DNA from: Coix lacryma-jobi var. lacryma-jobi
Lineage: Eukaryota > Streptophyta > Magnoliopsida > Poales > Poaceae
Direction: 5' to 3'
Assembly: GCA_009763385.1 (NCBI GenBank)
Contig: CM019823.1
Location: 28,921,668 to 28,985,667, forward strand
DNA: 64,000 bases
The stretch's first letter is position 1, and each line of letters starts with the position of its first letter. The translations under genes were made by a program, and so were the position numbers. Under the pieces are notes generated by a model. It did no database searches. It had not been told where the DNA came from and saw nothing but the letters and a program-made list of their open reading frames with translations. Positions 34,770 through 46,479 of this stretch are shown piece by piece.

Positions 34770-34779
34770 CATATATAGT
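34770..34779 (-). promoter_or_regulatory. Probable TATA box of the WAK gene
   Basis: The minus strand reads CTATATATGG about 85 bp upstream of the start codon at 34690, a normal plant spacing. Confidence 0.6.
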
Positions 34780-34800
34780 TCGGGAGATACGAAGATACGA

Positions 34801-35040
34801 GGGCTTGTTTAGTTTCCCCAACTTCCCTTAAAAATTTCTGCATTCCCGTCACATCAATCTTTAGCTGAATGCATGAAGCATTAAATGTAGATAAAAAAAA
34901 TAACTAATTGTACTTTTAATATCTACATGTCGAGACGAATCTTTTGAGTCTAGTTGGTCCATGTTTGGACAAAGTTTGTCAAATAACAACGAAAGTGCTA
35001 CCATGTCAATTTCAAATATTTCCCCAAACTAAACAAGGCC
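34801..35040. mobile_element. MITE with GGGCTTGTTTAG-type termini
   Basis: The left end GGGCTTGTTTAGTTTCCCC and the right end GGGG-like inverse AAACTAAACAAGGCC form inverted termini. The body (ATAACTAATTGTAC...GTCGAGACGAATCTTTTGAG) matches the MITE at 52654-52877 and relics at 55324 and 62513. The target duplication is unclear. It lies 110 bp upstream of the WAK start, in the promoter. Confidence 0.7.
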
Positions 35041-35618
35041 TCAGTATTTCATAAAAAGAAGGAATGCCATTTGACAATAAAAAAAGAATGCCTTTTGGTC
35101 AAGGAAAGTTCCGAGTTCCACTCCTGCAGTGCCACTTGACGTGGAATGGAAGTTGACCGGATCCTTCCTACGCATGCTTTCACTTTCACCTACCACGTGC
35201 ATACGTACGTCGAATGGCTTGCCATAATCTTGAATCTGCGCACATGCTAATGATTGTCCGGTCTACCATTTGCTTTTCTCACCAGTCACCATGTGGTTCT
35301 GTCTGCATGGATCGGATTTCAGTAAAGAACTGATACTACTGTAATTTTGCATTCGGTAATTTGGATCAACTATTTGAATAAGTTTCAATCTTGAACGCTT
35401 CGAATAAATAAAGGACATAAAAAGAGCAAATATCCTAGAGGCTAAAACGCATCTGGACAGGGTAAATGGTATAGTATAATAAGGATTAAAAGCCATGAAT
35501 ACTAAACATGAGCACGGAGGACACACTATTTCATGGTATCCAACAATACGAGTCACGTGCCCACATGCACTTACCATCCAATTTAACAAGTTTATCACCT
35601 ATGGCTGTGGATGACTTA
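35041..35618. other. Intergenic DNA upstream of the WAK gene
   Basis: No gene or repeat terminus was recognised. It is AT-rich and noncoding. Confidence 0.4.
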
Positions 35619-35838
35619 GGGTCTATTTGGTTAGCCCCCTCTAAAGTTTAGTCACTAAAATTAGTCCCTAAAGTTTCAAACTCTCTACTAAAATTTAAGG
35701 GTCACTAAAGTTTAGGAGTTTAGTCATGAAGAAGTAGCTAAAAGTGATTAAACTTTAGTGATCTTTAGTTAATGACAACAAACATGAGTCACTAACTTTA
35801 GGGGTACTAAAATTTAGATAGTGGAACCAAACAGGCCC
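35619..35838. mobile_element. Tourist/Harbinger-like MITE, 220 bp, TSD TTA
   Basis: GGGTCTATTTGGTTAG and the inverse of GTGGAACCAAACAGGCCC pair as termini, and TTA flanks both sides (35616-35618 and 35839-35841). The interior repeats CACTAAAGTTTA/TAAACTTTAGTG and is partly self-complementary. Confidence 0.85.
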
Positions 35839-36589
35839 TTAGTCGGCTAGTCCTTTGTCTGCGAATTTATAACAAGGGTATATAATTTCTAGTGTGGAAA
35901 TGAGATCTTTGTTAGTCGCATATCTAGTTTTTTTTGCCGGATTCGAATGTTTGAATGTTGCTGCAAAACATATATCAGATTCTAATATGGATTCAAATGT
36001 CTAATCGTTTTAATTTGTTTTCTTTGCCCAATCACTATATGGATGCAAATAATCATATATGCAAATACACTCATCTCTATGAACACGCCTACACTCCTAT
36101 CCCTATAAGCACCTTCGAAACATTGAAATGGGTCAACGATTTCGAGATCAGGTGAAGTCACCACAAGCGTCTGCCCTACTTATACAAGCACCAAGAAACA
36201 TTGAGCCTAACGATCTTAGAATTGACGAAATCACCATAAGGATCTCGATATTGACAGGTTCACCTTCCATTGAAAGCAAATCTCCTGATTGACAAAGTCG
36301 CCATAGTCATCTCGTTGTCGATAGACATGTCACTTTCTAAAAAAAATGCAGTTAAATCCTATAATTAATCTATAGAAAAGTACGATCACCCGCGTCAAGT
36401 CAAGTACTTAAAATTATGTAATTAATCCAAGAAATATGGGCACCTGCATTAAGTCAAGGACATGAATCCATGTGGGTCAGATTCCGCCACAAGTAACCCA
36501 ACTAGTTGAGTTACACTTAGTTTGCATCTACTCGTTTAACTTGAATTGAGTACTTATCGAAAAGGTCAAAGTTTGCACCCAAAGGTAGA
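35839..36589. other. Intergenic DNA with an old interspersed fragment
   Basis: Bases 36075-36340 (CCCTATAAGCACCTTCGAAACATTG and repeated GACGAAATCACC/GACAAAGTCGCC phrases) look like a diverged dispersed grass repeat. The family was not identified. No gene is supported. Confidence 0.35.
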
Positions 36590-36850
36590 AAGATTTCTTA
36601 CTTGGTTATGGTATTAATGAACTCGGATATCATTTCTTCAACAAAACCACCGGTTGTGCTAAAGTAGAGATAGATGTGACTTTTGATGAATTTGACGGTT
36701 CTAAAAATATTAAGTCAATGAAAAGATTAAGATATGAAGAACCACCACACCGAGCTATTAAAAGACTGGCATTAGTGAAGTGAGGCCTAAGAAAGCTCAA
36801 AATTAAAACCAAGATGATGAAGATCATAAGGTACAAATCCTTTATGATCT
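36590..36850 (+). pseudogene. Relic of a copia integrase C-terminus
   Basis: One plus-strand frame reads LLGYGINELGYHFFNKTTG and then VEIDVTFDEFDGS, the block that follows the integrase core in copia polyproteins (compare FLGYGTHTRAYRV and ETSDVTFDE in element A). It is a short isolated fragment of an otherwise deleted element. Confidence 0.6.
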
Positions 36851-36870
36851 AATCTTTTATCATGACCATC

Positions 36871-37997
36871 TGAAAGCCCCAGATTGGTTTTGGCTAATTA
36901 ATGAAACCTATTGGGACTAACCTATGTGCTAAGGGAGGTTAGGTCTAAGCCAAGTGGAGTGGTCGACAAAGGCTCCTAGTAGTCGGCTACACATGGGAGT
37001 GCTTGGCCATAAAGATGGAGTGTTTGGCATTGTGCTTGAATTAAAGATTAAGTGCTTCGCTTGGTGAAAAGAAGAAAGAAAAAAACCAAAAGAGGCTCAA
37101 AGGCAAAGGTATAGCTAATTGGACTCTTTCAATTTAGTGATCAAGACACCATAGAGGGTGTGATCACATTTATGATAGATAACTATTAAGAGAAGATAAA
37201 TCACGATTAATGTGGGTTCAAGTGTCACTAGGTGTTCTCTAACATATCAATGCATTAGAGTCTAGTGAGCAACTAACAAACCCTTAAAATGCTAACACAC
37301 ATGCACAATGGTGAAACACTTCGGTGTTGGAGCTAAAGCAAGGTGTAAGATTGGAGTTGAAAGGAGGTGAGTTCTAGGTGTTTTTGCAATGACCGGGCGC
37401 GTCTGGTAGCAAACCAGGCTCGGCGTGCTCTGCGCCGCCCGCATCGCCCCGTCCCACCTGCGTCGTCCATCTAGCACGGACGCCAAGATTAGCAGCCAGG
37501 CTCGGTCCACCCGGCCAGCTGGCTCGGTCCACGGGTCCCCGGCCACCATGGGGAAAAGAGCACAAGTTGGGGGTGATCTTGGCGAAGACGCCTCACGTTG
37601 CGGGTGTCGGGGCTCATTTGCGATGTCTTGGTTGCTCGGGCGGATGGAGAAGGAGACTGTGAGCGGCATGGAGAGGAGGGAGATGCATCCGACCGGTGGG
37701 CCCTACACGATCAGTGGTGGTGGGGTGATGGCCTTGCAGGGCCCTGCGGACTGTGGGAGCAAAGGAGTGGAGACGACGCACGCGAGTGAAGGGGGAAGCG
37801 GTCGGCTTGGCGCTGGCCACGTGGGAGGGAGAGAGGGAGCTGCGGTGGGCGCGACACGTTGGGCCAAGGTGAAGATCTGGGCCGAGGCGAGGTGGCTGGC
37901 GATGCGGCTGGGCCAGGGGAGGGGCGGTGCGAGTGGGAGGAAAAGCGGGTCGAGGGGGAGAGCGCGGCCCAGATGTAGGATCGAGGATGCGGACTAG
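36871..37997 (+). repeat. Copia LTR-like fragment with GC-rich interior
   Basis: TGAAAGCCCCAGATTGGTTT at 36871 resembles the 5' end of grass copia LTRs that start TGAAAG and contain ATTGG...CCTATTGGGACTAAC. Near 37390 a degenerate CCGGGCGCGTCTGG dyad recalls LTR palindromes. From 37400 to 37997 the sequence is GC-rich with a chance 190-codon plus-strand frame that has no recognisable domain. The right boundary is uncertain. Confidence 0.4.
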
Positions 37998-38000
37998 GGA

Positions 38001-38083
38001 TTTTTGACATTTAGATTTTGTCAACTGGATGTCATAAAATTGATCGTTATGACATCTAGTTGACAAAACATAAATGTCAAAAA
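38001..38083. repeat. Hairpin with ~38-bp arms in a CACTA-like end
   Basis: TTTTTGACATTTA at 38001 pairs with TAAATGTCAAAAA ending at 38083, and TTTTGTCAACTGGATGTCATAA with its near-exact inverse, around a 6-base loop at 38040-38045. There are about three mismatches. TGTCATAA motifs recur to 38240, and ATTTCTTGTAGT at 38258-38269 resembles the inverse of the CACTA terminus ACTACAAGAAAT. Confidence 0.7.
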
Positions 38084-38270
38084 GCCAGCGTCATAAATGA
38101 TCATGTGACGTTTTTATATGTCATAATGTTGGAATTATTGTCACAAAGTTAAAGTTTCTAATACATAATGTTCATAAATCTTATAATATATGTCATAAAT
38201 CGGATAATGTAGTGACGTTATGACCTTTTGTCATACTAAAAACGTCAAAAATCCACGCATTTCTTGTAGT

Positions 38271-38870
38271 TAAGCATATGCACATGAAACTCACACTTAG
38301 TGACACTAGATAAACCGTTGTGACTAAAGATTTCCCCTCTTTATAGTACGGCTATCTATCCTAAACCCGATCAAGCACTTCTCTACTCAGCTTAGATCGG
38401 TGAAATGAAATGCCTACAATTATACCTTTGCCTTGCGCATTCCATTTCACTCCTCCATAGTTGATGCAACACAAAGCACCAATCTTGATCAAATGATATG
38501 ATCCACTTCATATCATCACATGGCCTCCATGGTCCATTGATCTTGATCTCACTTGCTCTTCACCATTGCTTTGGTCCATCGATGCCAAGTCTTTGATCAA
38601 GCTTCCCAACACTCAGTACCATGGCTTCAAGCCTCCAACTTGCCCTTATCACCTTCGCAACTGATCCATCGGCCAAGTCTTGCCTTGATCTTCACCATCT
38701 TAGCCACCACATGACACATGTCATGTCACATATGCAATAAGCTTCTTCATCACATGCATGAGCTTTGCAACATTCACGTTGCGGGTATACACCGGATCCG
38801 TGACCCGTGGACTAGCAGCCAGACGCGGTTTAGGATAGATAGCCAACGTGCTTGTGTTGAGTACATTTCT
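38271..38870. other. Unassigned repeat-like DNA
   Basis: It is pyrimidine-biased (many CTTGATC, CTTCACCA and CATCATC phrases), like minus-oriented LTR DNA of copia elements. No ends, PBS or coding sequence are visible. Confidence 0.35.
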
Positions 38871-38901
38871 ATTAGAACAGCACAAGCACCAACTTGATCA
38901 A

Positions 38902-39536
38902 ATTATTCACCAATCATAGCATCCAATCATCATTACATGCAAATAAATACATTTCTATTAGAACAGTACACTAAGCATCAAAAACAGGTAAGAACATATA
39001 TAAAACTATCTATTCATTCTGATACGATCACACGAACCGTGGACCTGCCCAACCGCACCGCATCGCGTGCGCCGTGTCGGCGCCCGCGCGGGCAGCCGCT
39101 GCTACTTTGAAGAAAAGCCCACGCTTTTAGCAAAATCAACCCGCAGTCCAAGCGCAGTTCAAATAATTCCTTTTAGGTCCTGTTTTCTTACGTTTGAACC
39201 AAAAGTTTCCTGGACTTAGAACCCGCCATCCAGGGCCATGCTTTTCGCTTACTACCCCTCTGGTCTACGGTTATTTACGCATAGGTCCTCAATTTTCGTG
39301 TTCTAAGCCCCTAGAAAATGAGTTTTTATTGCAGAAATGCCTCTAAAACTTGTTTTCTTTATAACTTTCTTATTTTAGGTCCGATTAGAGTGATCTTTAC
39401 GTTCATGTGATCGTATCAATGAATAGAATAGTTTTTATATTGTTCTTACCTGTTTTTTATGCTTAGTGTACTGTTCTAATAGAAATGTATTTATTTGCAT
39501 GTAATGATTGATTAGATGCTATGATTAGTGAATATT
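38902..39536. repeat. Inverted repeat, ~140-bp arms around a 346-bp spacer
   Basis: The left arm (38902-39052, including ACATTTCTATTAGAACAGTACACTAAGC) pairs with the right arm (39399-39536, including GCTTAGTGTACTGTTCTAATAGAAATG). Mismatches are few. The spacer is partly GC-rich. The left arm's ACATTTCTATTAGAACAG also occurs directly at 38870, 79 bp upstream of its copy in the arm. Confidence 0.85.
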
Positions 39537-40815
39537 CTCTCGTCCAGACGCTGAAGTGTTCGAGGAGCAGGAATACCAGAAGCAGTACCAGGGCCAAGCG
39601 TGTGACCAAGGTAAGTATAACCCATGGGATCCTTGTTACCTATTAAATGCTCAATTAAATACTCATTATGTATGTGTCATAATTATAATGAACCATAGGA
39701 CAAATCTAGTTCACTTGACCTGTATACCTTGTACCTAGGGAGGGTTTTGCATAATAATTGAGTAGATCTGCTATGCGCCATTAACTGTTAATATATTAAT
39801 ACTGATTAATGAGGATTAATGGAACCATGTTAAAAGAGGCTTTTTAACCACATTAGGGTACTGGCATGCTTTTCGCTCAGCAACCCACCCAGAGACTATC
39901 TTTTAAGCGGCTACCCAGAGATCTCGTGCAGCCTTGGGAATCATATGGCTCTGATCTTAGTCCGTATAGCTAGACTATCTCTAGCTGTAGTAGTTACCAA
40001 AAGGCGCTAGAGGGGAACTAGGTTGCAGAAAGGCTTCCTTGCCTATCAAGAGTGTACTGGTCGGCTGTCAGGTGTGCCATCTTGAAGGAGACCTCCATTC
40101 GCCTAGACGCTGAACCCTCACGACTACTACTGTTAGGGTAGCTAGTGAAGGCTATGTAGTGAAACTCTGTCGTACTTCCATAGAGGAGGTAATGTGGGAC
40201 TTGCAAACCCCGACACATGGGAATCACGGCCTAAGGTGAAAGTGTACAACCTCTGCAGAGTGTAAACCCTGATATATCACCCATGCTCACGGATACGAGC
40301 GGCTCAGATCCTTTTTAAGCAGTCCATGATGGGGTATGTTGGGTGTTGGTTGTTTACCTCTTTTTAACATAATGAATTATCACTTTACATGAGATATTGG
40401 GATCATACATCTAGTAACGTAAGATTAATATAGAATATGAACTACTTAAAAGGATAACATCAGTTAACCGAGTCAAACCTTTGAGCCTTGCATCCCCATA
40501 GTTATACTTGCTGAGCAGGTGAGCTGAAGTTTGTCGTTGGTTCACAAAAATCCCGGATGGGTACCAGATGATGGAGATTATGAGGAGTATCCCGAAGACG
40601 TGTCAGACTACTAAGGAAGGTGTACCCCAATCGGTGTCCCCGTGGAGTGGCTATCTACGTATTCCGTTGTATTAAGGGTCGTTGACCATGATGTGACAAA
40701 CTTCATGTGATGTAATAAGCTTAATAATATACATTTTGTGGGTATATGTGGATTTGGGACCTCCTGGGCCCACATATGCTTTACCTCGGTTTTATTTATA
40801 AATCCAAGTGTTACA
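39537..40815 (+). repeat. Gypsy-type LTR fragment 1
   Basis: ACAACCTCTGCAGAGTGTAAA at 40246-40266 followed by CTGATATATCACCCATGCTCACGG is a phrase shared with the fragment at 41100-42965. It is familiar from grass Ty3/gypsy LTRs. The end CCAAGTGTTACA at about 40815 suits an LTR terminus. The left boundary is not clear and may lie inside the inverted repeat. No coding region is seen. Confidence 0.45.
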
Positions 40816-41099
40816 GTCTCTAGTGCCTTGTAGCTGGTTTCTAAGCTCATGCCAGCGATGGTGCCACCATGGCCCATGGCGCTGCAGAGTCCTCCTTCGC
40901 TTCGGCTGCCGTCGCCTACCCTTTGTTCCCTGAGCCTTCTGATCTCCGCCCGACGACTTCGATTAGAAAGGCCGACGAACCGTATGCCCTAGTCCACTGA
41001 ACCATGGACGCGGTCCACCGCGTTGCGTCAGCCGCACTCATGGCACAGCTGCCACGCTGCGCGAATCACAGCTCGCCGCATGGCGCCCACGCCAACGTC
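40816..41099. other. Short GC-rich spacer between the two LTR fragments
   Basis: No supported gene. CCGCCCGACGACTTCGATTAG and similar text looks exon-like, but no frame of useful length or known motif is present. Confidence 0.3.
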
Positions 41100-42965
41100 C
41101 GTGTCGCGCCCTCGGCACTTTTGCAAAAGAACCCTCTAGTTTTTTAGAAATCACCTCACCATCCTTTAGTCTGTTCACTGAGTCTCATTTTTATTTCAAT
41201 CTGGCCCCTCATGTTTTAGTTAAATGAAGTCGGGTCCAACCAGCATTTCTTTTTCATTTTTATTTATTTAATTCACAAAATGAGTTCCACCTATTTATAG
41301 TTTGCCACTAAGGTTCAAAAGCCTATAACTTTTGTGTTTTAACTTCAATTTGACCCATTTAATTCGCATTGGATTCATATCGACGTGATCAACGTAGTAG
41401 TATACTTTTTAATATATTTTCCCACTATTGATGTACTATTACTTATTATGCTTGTTTGGGCCATGTGATGATGTATTGTGATCCAGATAGTGCGGACTTC
41501 GAGGATTTCCCCGGACCAGGACTGTGCCTCCGCCGATCCTACCCAGCCCGAAGGCAAGTGTCCTTGACCTTCTTGCACTACTTTATTTTATATTTTGATA
41601 TTAGAGTAGTTAATCCTGTAGATGCATGCAGTGTCTTAATTGGAATCCATGTTAGGGTTTACTAGTTATTGATTATGTTTTCCTTGTCACCTGGTTTGGG
41701 AATATGAGTAGAGTCATTGCTTAGCCCTGCAGTCATGGATGGGATGAGATGGCTATAAATTAATAATTCTGATTAATGATCTATGCAACAAGTGGGTTGG
41801 TAATTTTTGTAGTAACATGGTGATTACGAAAATCCGGTAGGATGGACCATTTTTGGTGGGGTTTTTGGTTGTAATGGACTTTGGTAGTAGATGTCGGTGG
41901 TTTGGGCCTGTGCTAGATAATCCTACTTGGATCCCTAGGATCCGATTCTCGGAGCATGTAACTCGTTTAAATAGCGCAACCGTGAGGTCTGGATGGGCTA
42001 GACCTAGCTAAGTAATTGTTACCTCCAAGTTGAGGGTTTGCACGGGGACGGTTTTGTGACTCAAGAGGGGGCCTTGGGGGTTGTTGACCTTTGACGGGGT
42101 GAAACCTTAGAGGTACGTGTAAAACGGACTTGAAGGCGACTTTGTAAAGGCCTTGTAGTGTGACCCCGCCATGCACCTAGGCAGTGTTTAGCGTGATGGG
42201 GAAATGCATGACTCATGGGTAAAGATGTGCAACCTCTGCAGAGTGTAAAACTGATATATCATTCATGCTCCATGGTCATGAGCGGTTTGGACTTCTTTGA
42301 GATTAGTTGTTACAGTACTAATTTGGTTTTGGTTTCCTGATAGACTTCAGGTGCGGGTTTGCTTGGTGGACTCCAAGTGTTGGTTGCTTGGTGCATTCCA
42401 AGTATCGGTTGGCTCGGTGGATCTCCGAGTGTGGTTTTGCTCGGTGGACTCAGAGTGTTTGGTTCTGGTGCTAAGGAGAAGGTGGTTAAACCTAGTAAAT
42501 AGGTGCATAGAAAATAAGATTTATAGGATGTGTCACTTTAGGTGCTCGTGTCAAATAGAGTTAGCCTACCCTTGATATTAGCCCCATTTCACTTGTTTCC
42601 TACACTTGCGGAGTACATTTCAATGTACTCACCCTTCGTCTTCGTCCCCCATGCTACCCCCCCCAGACGTTGGAGGCTACGACGAGGAGCAAAAGTATTC
42701 AGAAGACGGTGGCTTCGACCCAGACGATTTACTAGGCTGGTGCTACCCCCGTCGACCTTCCTATGGAGTTGGCGTCCAATTCTGCGAGTCTTCATAAGAG
42801 TCTATGTACTTTTCTTTTGAACCTGTGGGTCATTTTTGTAATAATGTTCGATTATGTAATACAACATTGTTTTTGATACTATATGACGTTGATATATATA
42901 TGAAAATTGATCCTAGCATACATATATTGTGCACTCGATTTTATCCTTAAAATTGGGGTGTGACA
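41100..42965 (+). repeat. Gypsy-type LTR fragment 2
   Basis: It shares the CAACCTCTGCAGAGTGTAAA...CTGATATATCA phrase (42229-42262) with fragment 1. It ends TTGGGGTGTGACA at 42965, a common gypsy LTR end. Its right edge cuts directly into copia LTR sequence, so it inserted into, or is joined to, element C. The left edge is approximate. Confidence 0.45.
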
Positions 42966-45301
42966 TTCTAGTGCATTGCTTTGAGAGAGATAACATCTAG
43001 TGGCACTAGTTCTTTGCATTGGCTGTGGTTTTCTTGTTACTCTTGACACTTGATAGTTCCTAGACATCTTGGAGTAGCTTGGTGGATTTGACAAGAGTTG
43101 GTGAGGCCACCATCAGATCGAGATTGTGAGGGGGTTTTGGGCCTCATCCCCGATGGAGTGCCAAAAGGCACCTGTATGGATTGCTCAGTCATTGAGCTAC
43201 CTCATAAGTGGTAGATTCTTCTGGTGCTCTAAGGAGTTTGGTGGTGGTGCCAATTGTTGGCACTTCTTAGTGTCACACTATTGCTAGGTTGTCACCACTA
43301 GCGGCAATACATGAAGTGGTTGGTTGGTATATATGAGCATACAGAAAAAGATCTGCAAGCGCATGGATACCGTTGTAGCTTTCACCCAGAATATTCTAAG
43401 TATCGTATCCACAGGGAAATGTGTGAGATCAACTATGTTCTAACTTACCAGATAAGATAAATGAGTGGTAGTAGAAACTAAAGTAAAAATAAGATAATGT
43501 AAAAACAAGATTAAAAGGTAAGGGAAGTAGTAATCTAGTATTAGGTCGATAGTAGGAGTATAGAGAGGATAACTTGGGATTCTCTAGTTATGATCTAGGC
43601 AAGAAACTATGTCTTCTACGATTCAACTGGGACATTACGAATAGAAAGATTGCATCCAGAGTACAGCCCAACTAGGTAACTACGGTCCTGCTCGGCCTAT
43701 AAACGAGGAGGTGGACTATAGAGGATTCAACGGGTCTTAAGAGTCACACCCCGAGCTACCACCTAATAAATAAGCCCGACCTATAGGGTACATCTACAAG
43801 TAACTCGAGCCTAAGCACCATGCTTACACATGAATTATATCTAACCTAGTGCCCAAAAACATGCAAAGAAGAATATAAACATGAATCTTACTTGAATTAG
43901 AAGTTGATCATCAGAAGCATCTCAGAAGCAGCTCGATGTAGAACTTGATCCTGCCGAAGTACCCGGAGGAAGAAGCACCGATAGGCCGACATCTCCTCCA
44001 ACTCCTCCCTCGCTCTCCATCTCTCAACTATTTAGAAGACTAGATCTAAACTAACTCTAGAGTTGAGAAAACCCTCTCATCTCGAAACCCTAACTTCTGC
44101 TCTGTAGGTACTATGAATAGAGATGATCTAATGCCTGAGAGGGGTCTAGGTCTGGTTATATAGCCTCTAGGGATGAACCGCACCCTTGAATCAAACTGAC
44201 CTTGAACAAGGGCTTAGATGCGTCGAGGAGGTCAGTTAGGTCACGCTCCACGAAGATGGGTCGAGGGGATCTGGCCCAGGCCGGCCGGCCTGGGGGTGGG
44301 GCCCGCCGTCCTAGGGGTGGGCGGCCGGCCCCACCTGGCAGCCTCCAGGCTCCGCCTTCGTCGTGGTGTCTTTTGGAACCTTCCTCGTTGCCCTAATGCG
44401 ACTTTCCATCTGTTTGCGCAATTCATCATGTTGGAGTAGGACTCCACCTCTTTCCATCTGTTGGAAAACTCTCTAGAAGATAGCAATTCACCAAAGTTGT
44501 GGAATCTGTCAGTTGAGCCCCTGAATTATGTTGCTTGGTGGCTACTGAAGTTGTTCTAGAAGCTTCCAAGTCGTATCCAACAAGACTCTCTCGTCGGGAC
44601 TCCAAAATAGCGAATCATATTCCATTTCAATCATCTCGACGAGCTCTTCGCAATAGTGTGCTCGTTTCATCACTTGAGATACTTTTATATGGTGAAATAT
44701 GATAACCTTGCAAAACAAGTGAGAACAACACAACTCGTGGAACTTGTTAGAATCAAACCCTACACTATGCTTTATGGTTCATTTAATATCATTCTATGCA
44801 TTAGTTGATGGTATAATATTTACTGTAAGGACCGTCAACACTGATTAGCCACCGAACCACCAAGTGTTGATCGATACAACGGTGAAGCGTGCCGCAAGCA
44901 CGTGAACCTTGGGATAAATGGTGTCTCCATGTGTTGATATTGCGCTTGATTGGATCATCTTGGTGATTGGCTCATCCATTGGGTATTTGGTAATTGGCTT
45001 CATTCTTGGTATTCATTGGTGACCCGAAAGCTCAGTGAAAACCCCCTCATCATAGTTCATTTCATACCACATTTACTTTGTGCTTGAGCTAGTAGTTTGT
45101 GTAGATGTAATTAGCTTGCATAGCTCTCTAGTTTGTTTTGTCCATAGTATATTAGGATTAAATTGCTGGTTAGGTGGCCTACAACACCCAAGTAGGCTAG
45201 CGCAAAAAGCTTCACTTAGTGTGTTGCTAACTATTTTGTTTAGTGCCTTGTAGATTTTATTAGGCTATTCACCTCCCCTCTAGCCATATTAGGACCTTTC
45301 A
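42966..45301 (+). repeat. Copia element C LTR, split by a nested LTR
   Basis: Segments 42966-43254 and 44841-45301 read as one copia LTR (GTGGTAGATTCTTCTGGTGCTCTAAGG, then GATCGATACAACGG and GGCTATTCACCTCCCCTCTAGCC) ending CCTTTCA at 45301. A degraded PBS (GTAGTAATCGAAGC, from TGGTATCGAAGC) follows. The 5' part of the LTR is missing, replaced by gypsy-type DNA. The insertion 43255-44840 interrupts it. Confidence 0.7.
43255..44840 (-). mobile_element. Nested LTR, same family as the solo LTR in element A
   Basis: It starts TGTTGG and ends GTCAACA. It shares with 3508-4806 the block GCAAGCGCA...TATCG...CACAGGGAA-type start, GGTCTAGGTCTGGTTATATAGCC...GATGAACCGCACCCTTGAATCAAAC near the promoter, and the minus-strand TATATAA box (44155-44161). 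The flanking pentamers CCAAT and CTGAT do not match. No internal domain is present. Confidence 0.7.
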
Positions 45302-45354
45302 AGTAGTAATCGAAGCTGAGGTCACGTTTTTTGAGGCTTAACATCCTATGGTGT

Positions 45355-46474
45355 TATTGGCGATAGTTAACGTCAGTTATAAACTATCAACAATAGATTC
45401 AAAAGGGTAAAACATATCAATACCATAGGAAAGAGGTCTAAACTGACAAATTCCATGAGTTTTGGTGAATCTTTGATTTCAGCCGGGTTTATCCAAAACC
45501 ATCAAGGATGACTTAACATCAATTAAAATCATGATTATCCTCAGCGGCAACAACTCCAGAAGGCTCTACAAGGACCAACAGGTCGACTAAACTATGGGCC
45601 CCTAGGTTAGCCTCTCCTTCGTATGTCGGTTAGCAACCGCCTTAAGGATCACATCTCAACCCTTGATTAAGATCGGTTTGATCCAAGGGTTATGGTGACT
45701 CCATCCTCCTTATATATATCGGCCTCGACCTCCCTAGAAAAGGATATCATTATTCAGATGAAGAAGCAGAGAGGCTGAGTTAGAACCCTAGTCTCATCAA
45801 AGTAGTAATTAGCAATCAAGTGCAAGAGTATTCTTCTCATTAGAAGTTACTCATTGTAATAGAATAGGAGATAGGGAGTTGAGGAAGGGCTTTGGAGGAA
45901 GTGCCGACCTGTCGGTGCTCTCTTTATGGTTTGTACCTGAGATTTCTCTATGATCTACTTCTAATTCAAGTAAGTTTTGTGTTCATATTATTCTACTAGT
46001 TTCTGACTCTCTTTGGAGTACTTTATCTTTTCGCCTTAGATTAAAGTAGTTTTTGTAGTGTAAGTGTGGTGCTTAGACTCGATTACTCTTAGATGTACCC
46101 TACTTTTTGGATTGATGGTAGATCGCAAGGGTGACCTCACCTTGTTGAATCCTCTGTAGTCCACCTCCTATTTGTAGGCCTAGCAGAAGCCGATTACTAG
46201 TGGAAACATACTTTGTTTGTGTTTCTCCTACGTAATCTCCCAGCTAAACAATATAAATCACCTCTTGCCAGGGTTAGAGCTAGAAAGTCATAACGATCCT
46301 CCTATGCTTCATTCTTATCCTAAGCTTTTTTGCTACATTCCAAGGGTTAAGTTAACGGTGTTGTTCTCACATCTGTTCCTTTGGGTTCGATATTAAAACT
46401 GGGTTACTCTGGTGAAGTGTGATATCTAATCCATGCGTTACGGATTAATTTTGTGTGCATTAATTTATACCACA
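45355..46474 (+). mobile_element. Inverted solo LTR of the same family, TSD GGTGT
   Basis: GGTGT flanks both ends (45350-45354 and 46475-46479). The left end TATTGGCGATAGTTAAC is the diverged inverse of the end of the 3508-4806 LTR (GTTAACTAGTGTCAACA). The right end contains GGGTTCGATATTAAAACTGGG and GTGCATTAATTTATACCACA. A plus-strand TATATATA is at about 45711-45719. It sits between the PBS and Gag of element C. Confidence 0.8.
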
Positions 46475-46479
46475 GGTGT

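Noticed and set aside
37425..37997. 190-codon plus-strand open frame as a gene
   Set aside because: Gly/Arg-rich composition with no motif, inside repeat-like GC-rich DNA, and long frames exist on both strands.
36871..45301. One intact element running from the LTR-like start at 36871 to the LTR end at 45301
   Set aside because: The pieces between belong to other families and orientations, and continuity cannot be shown.
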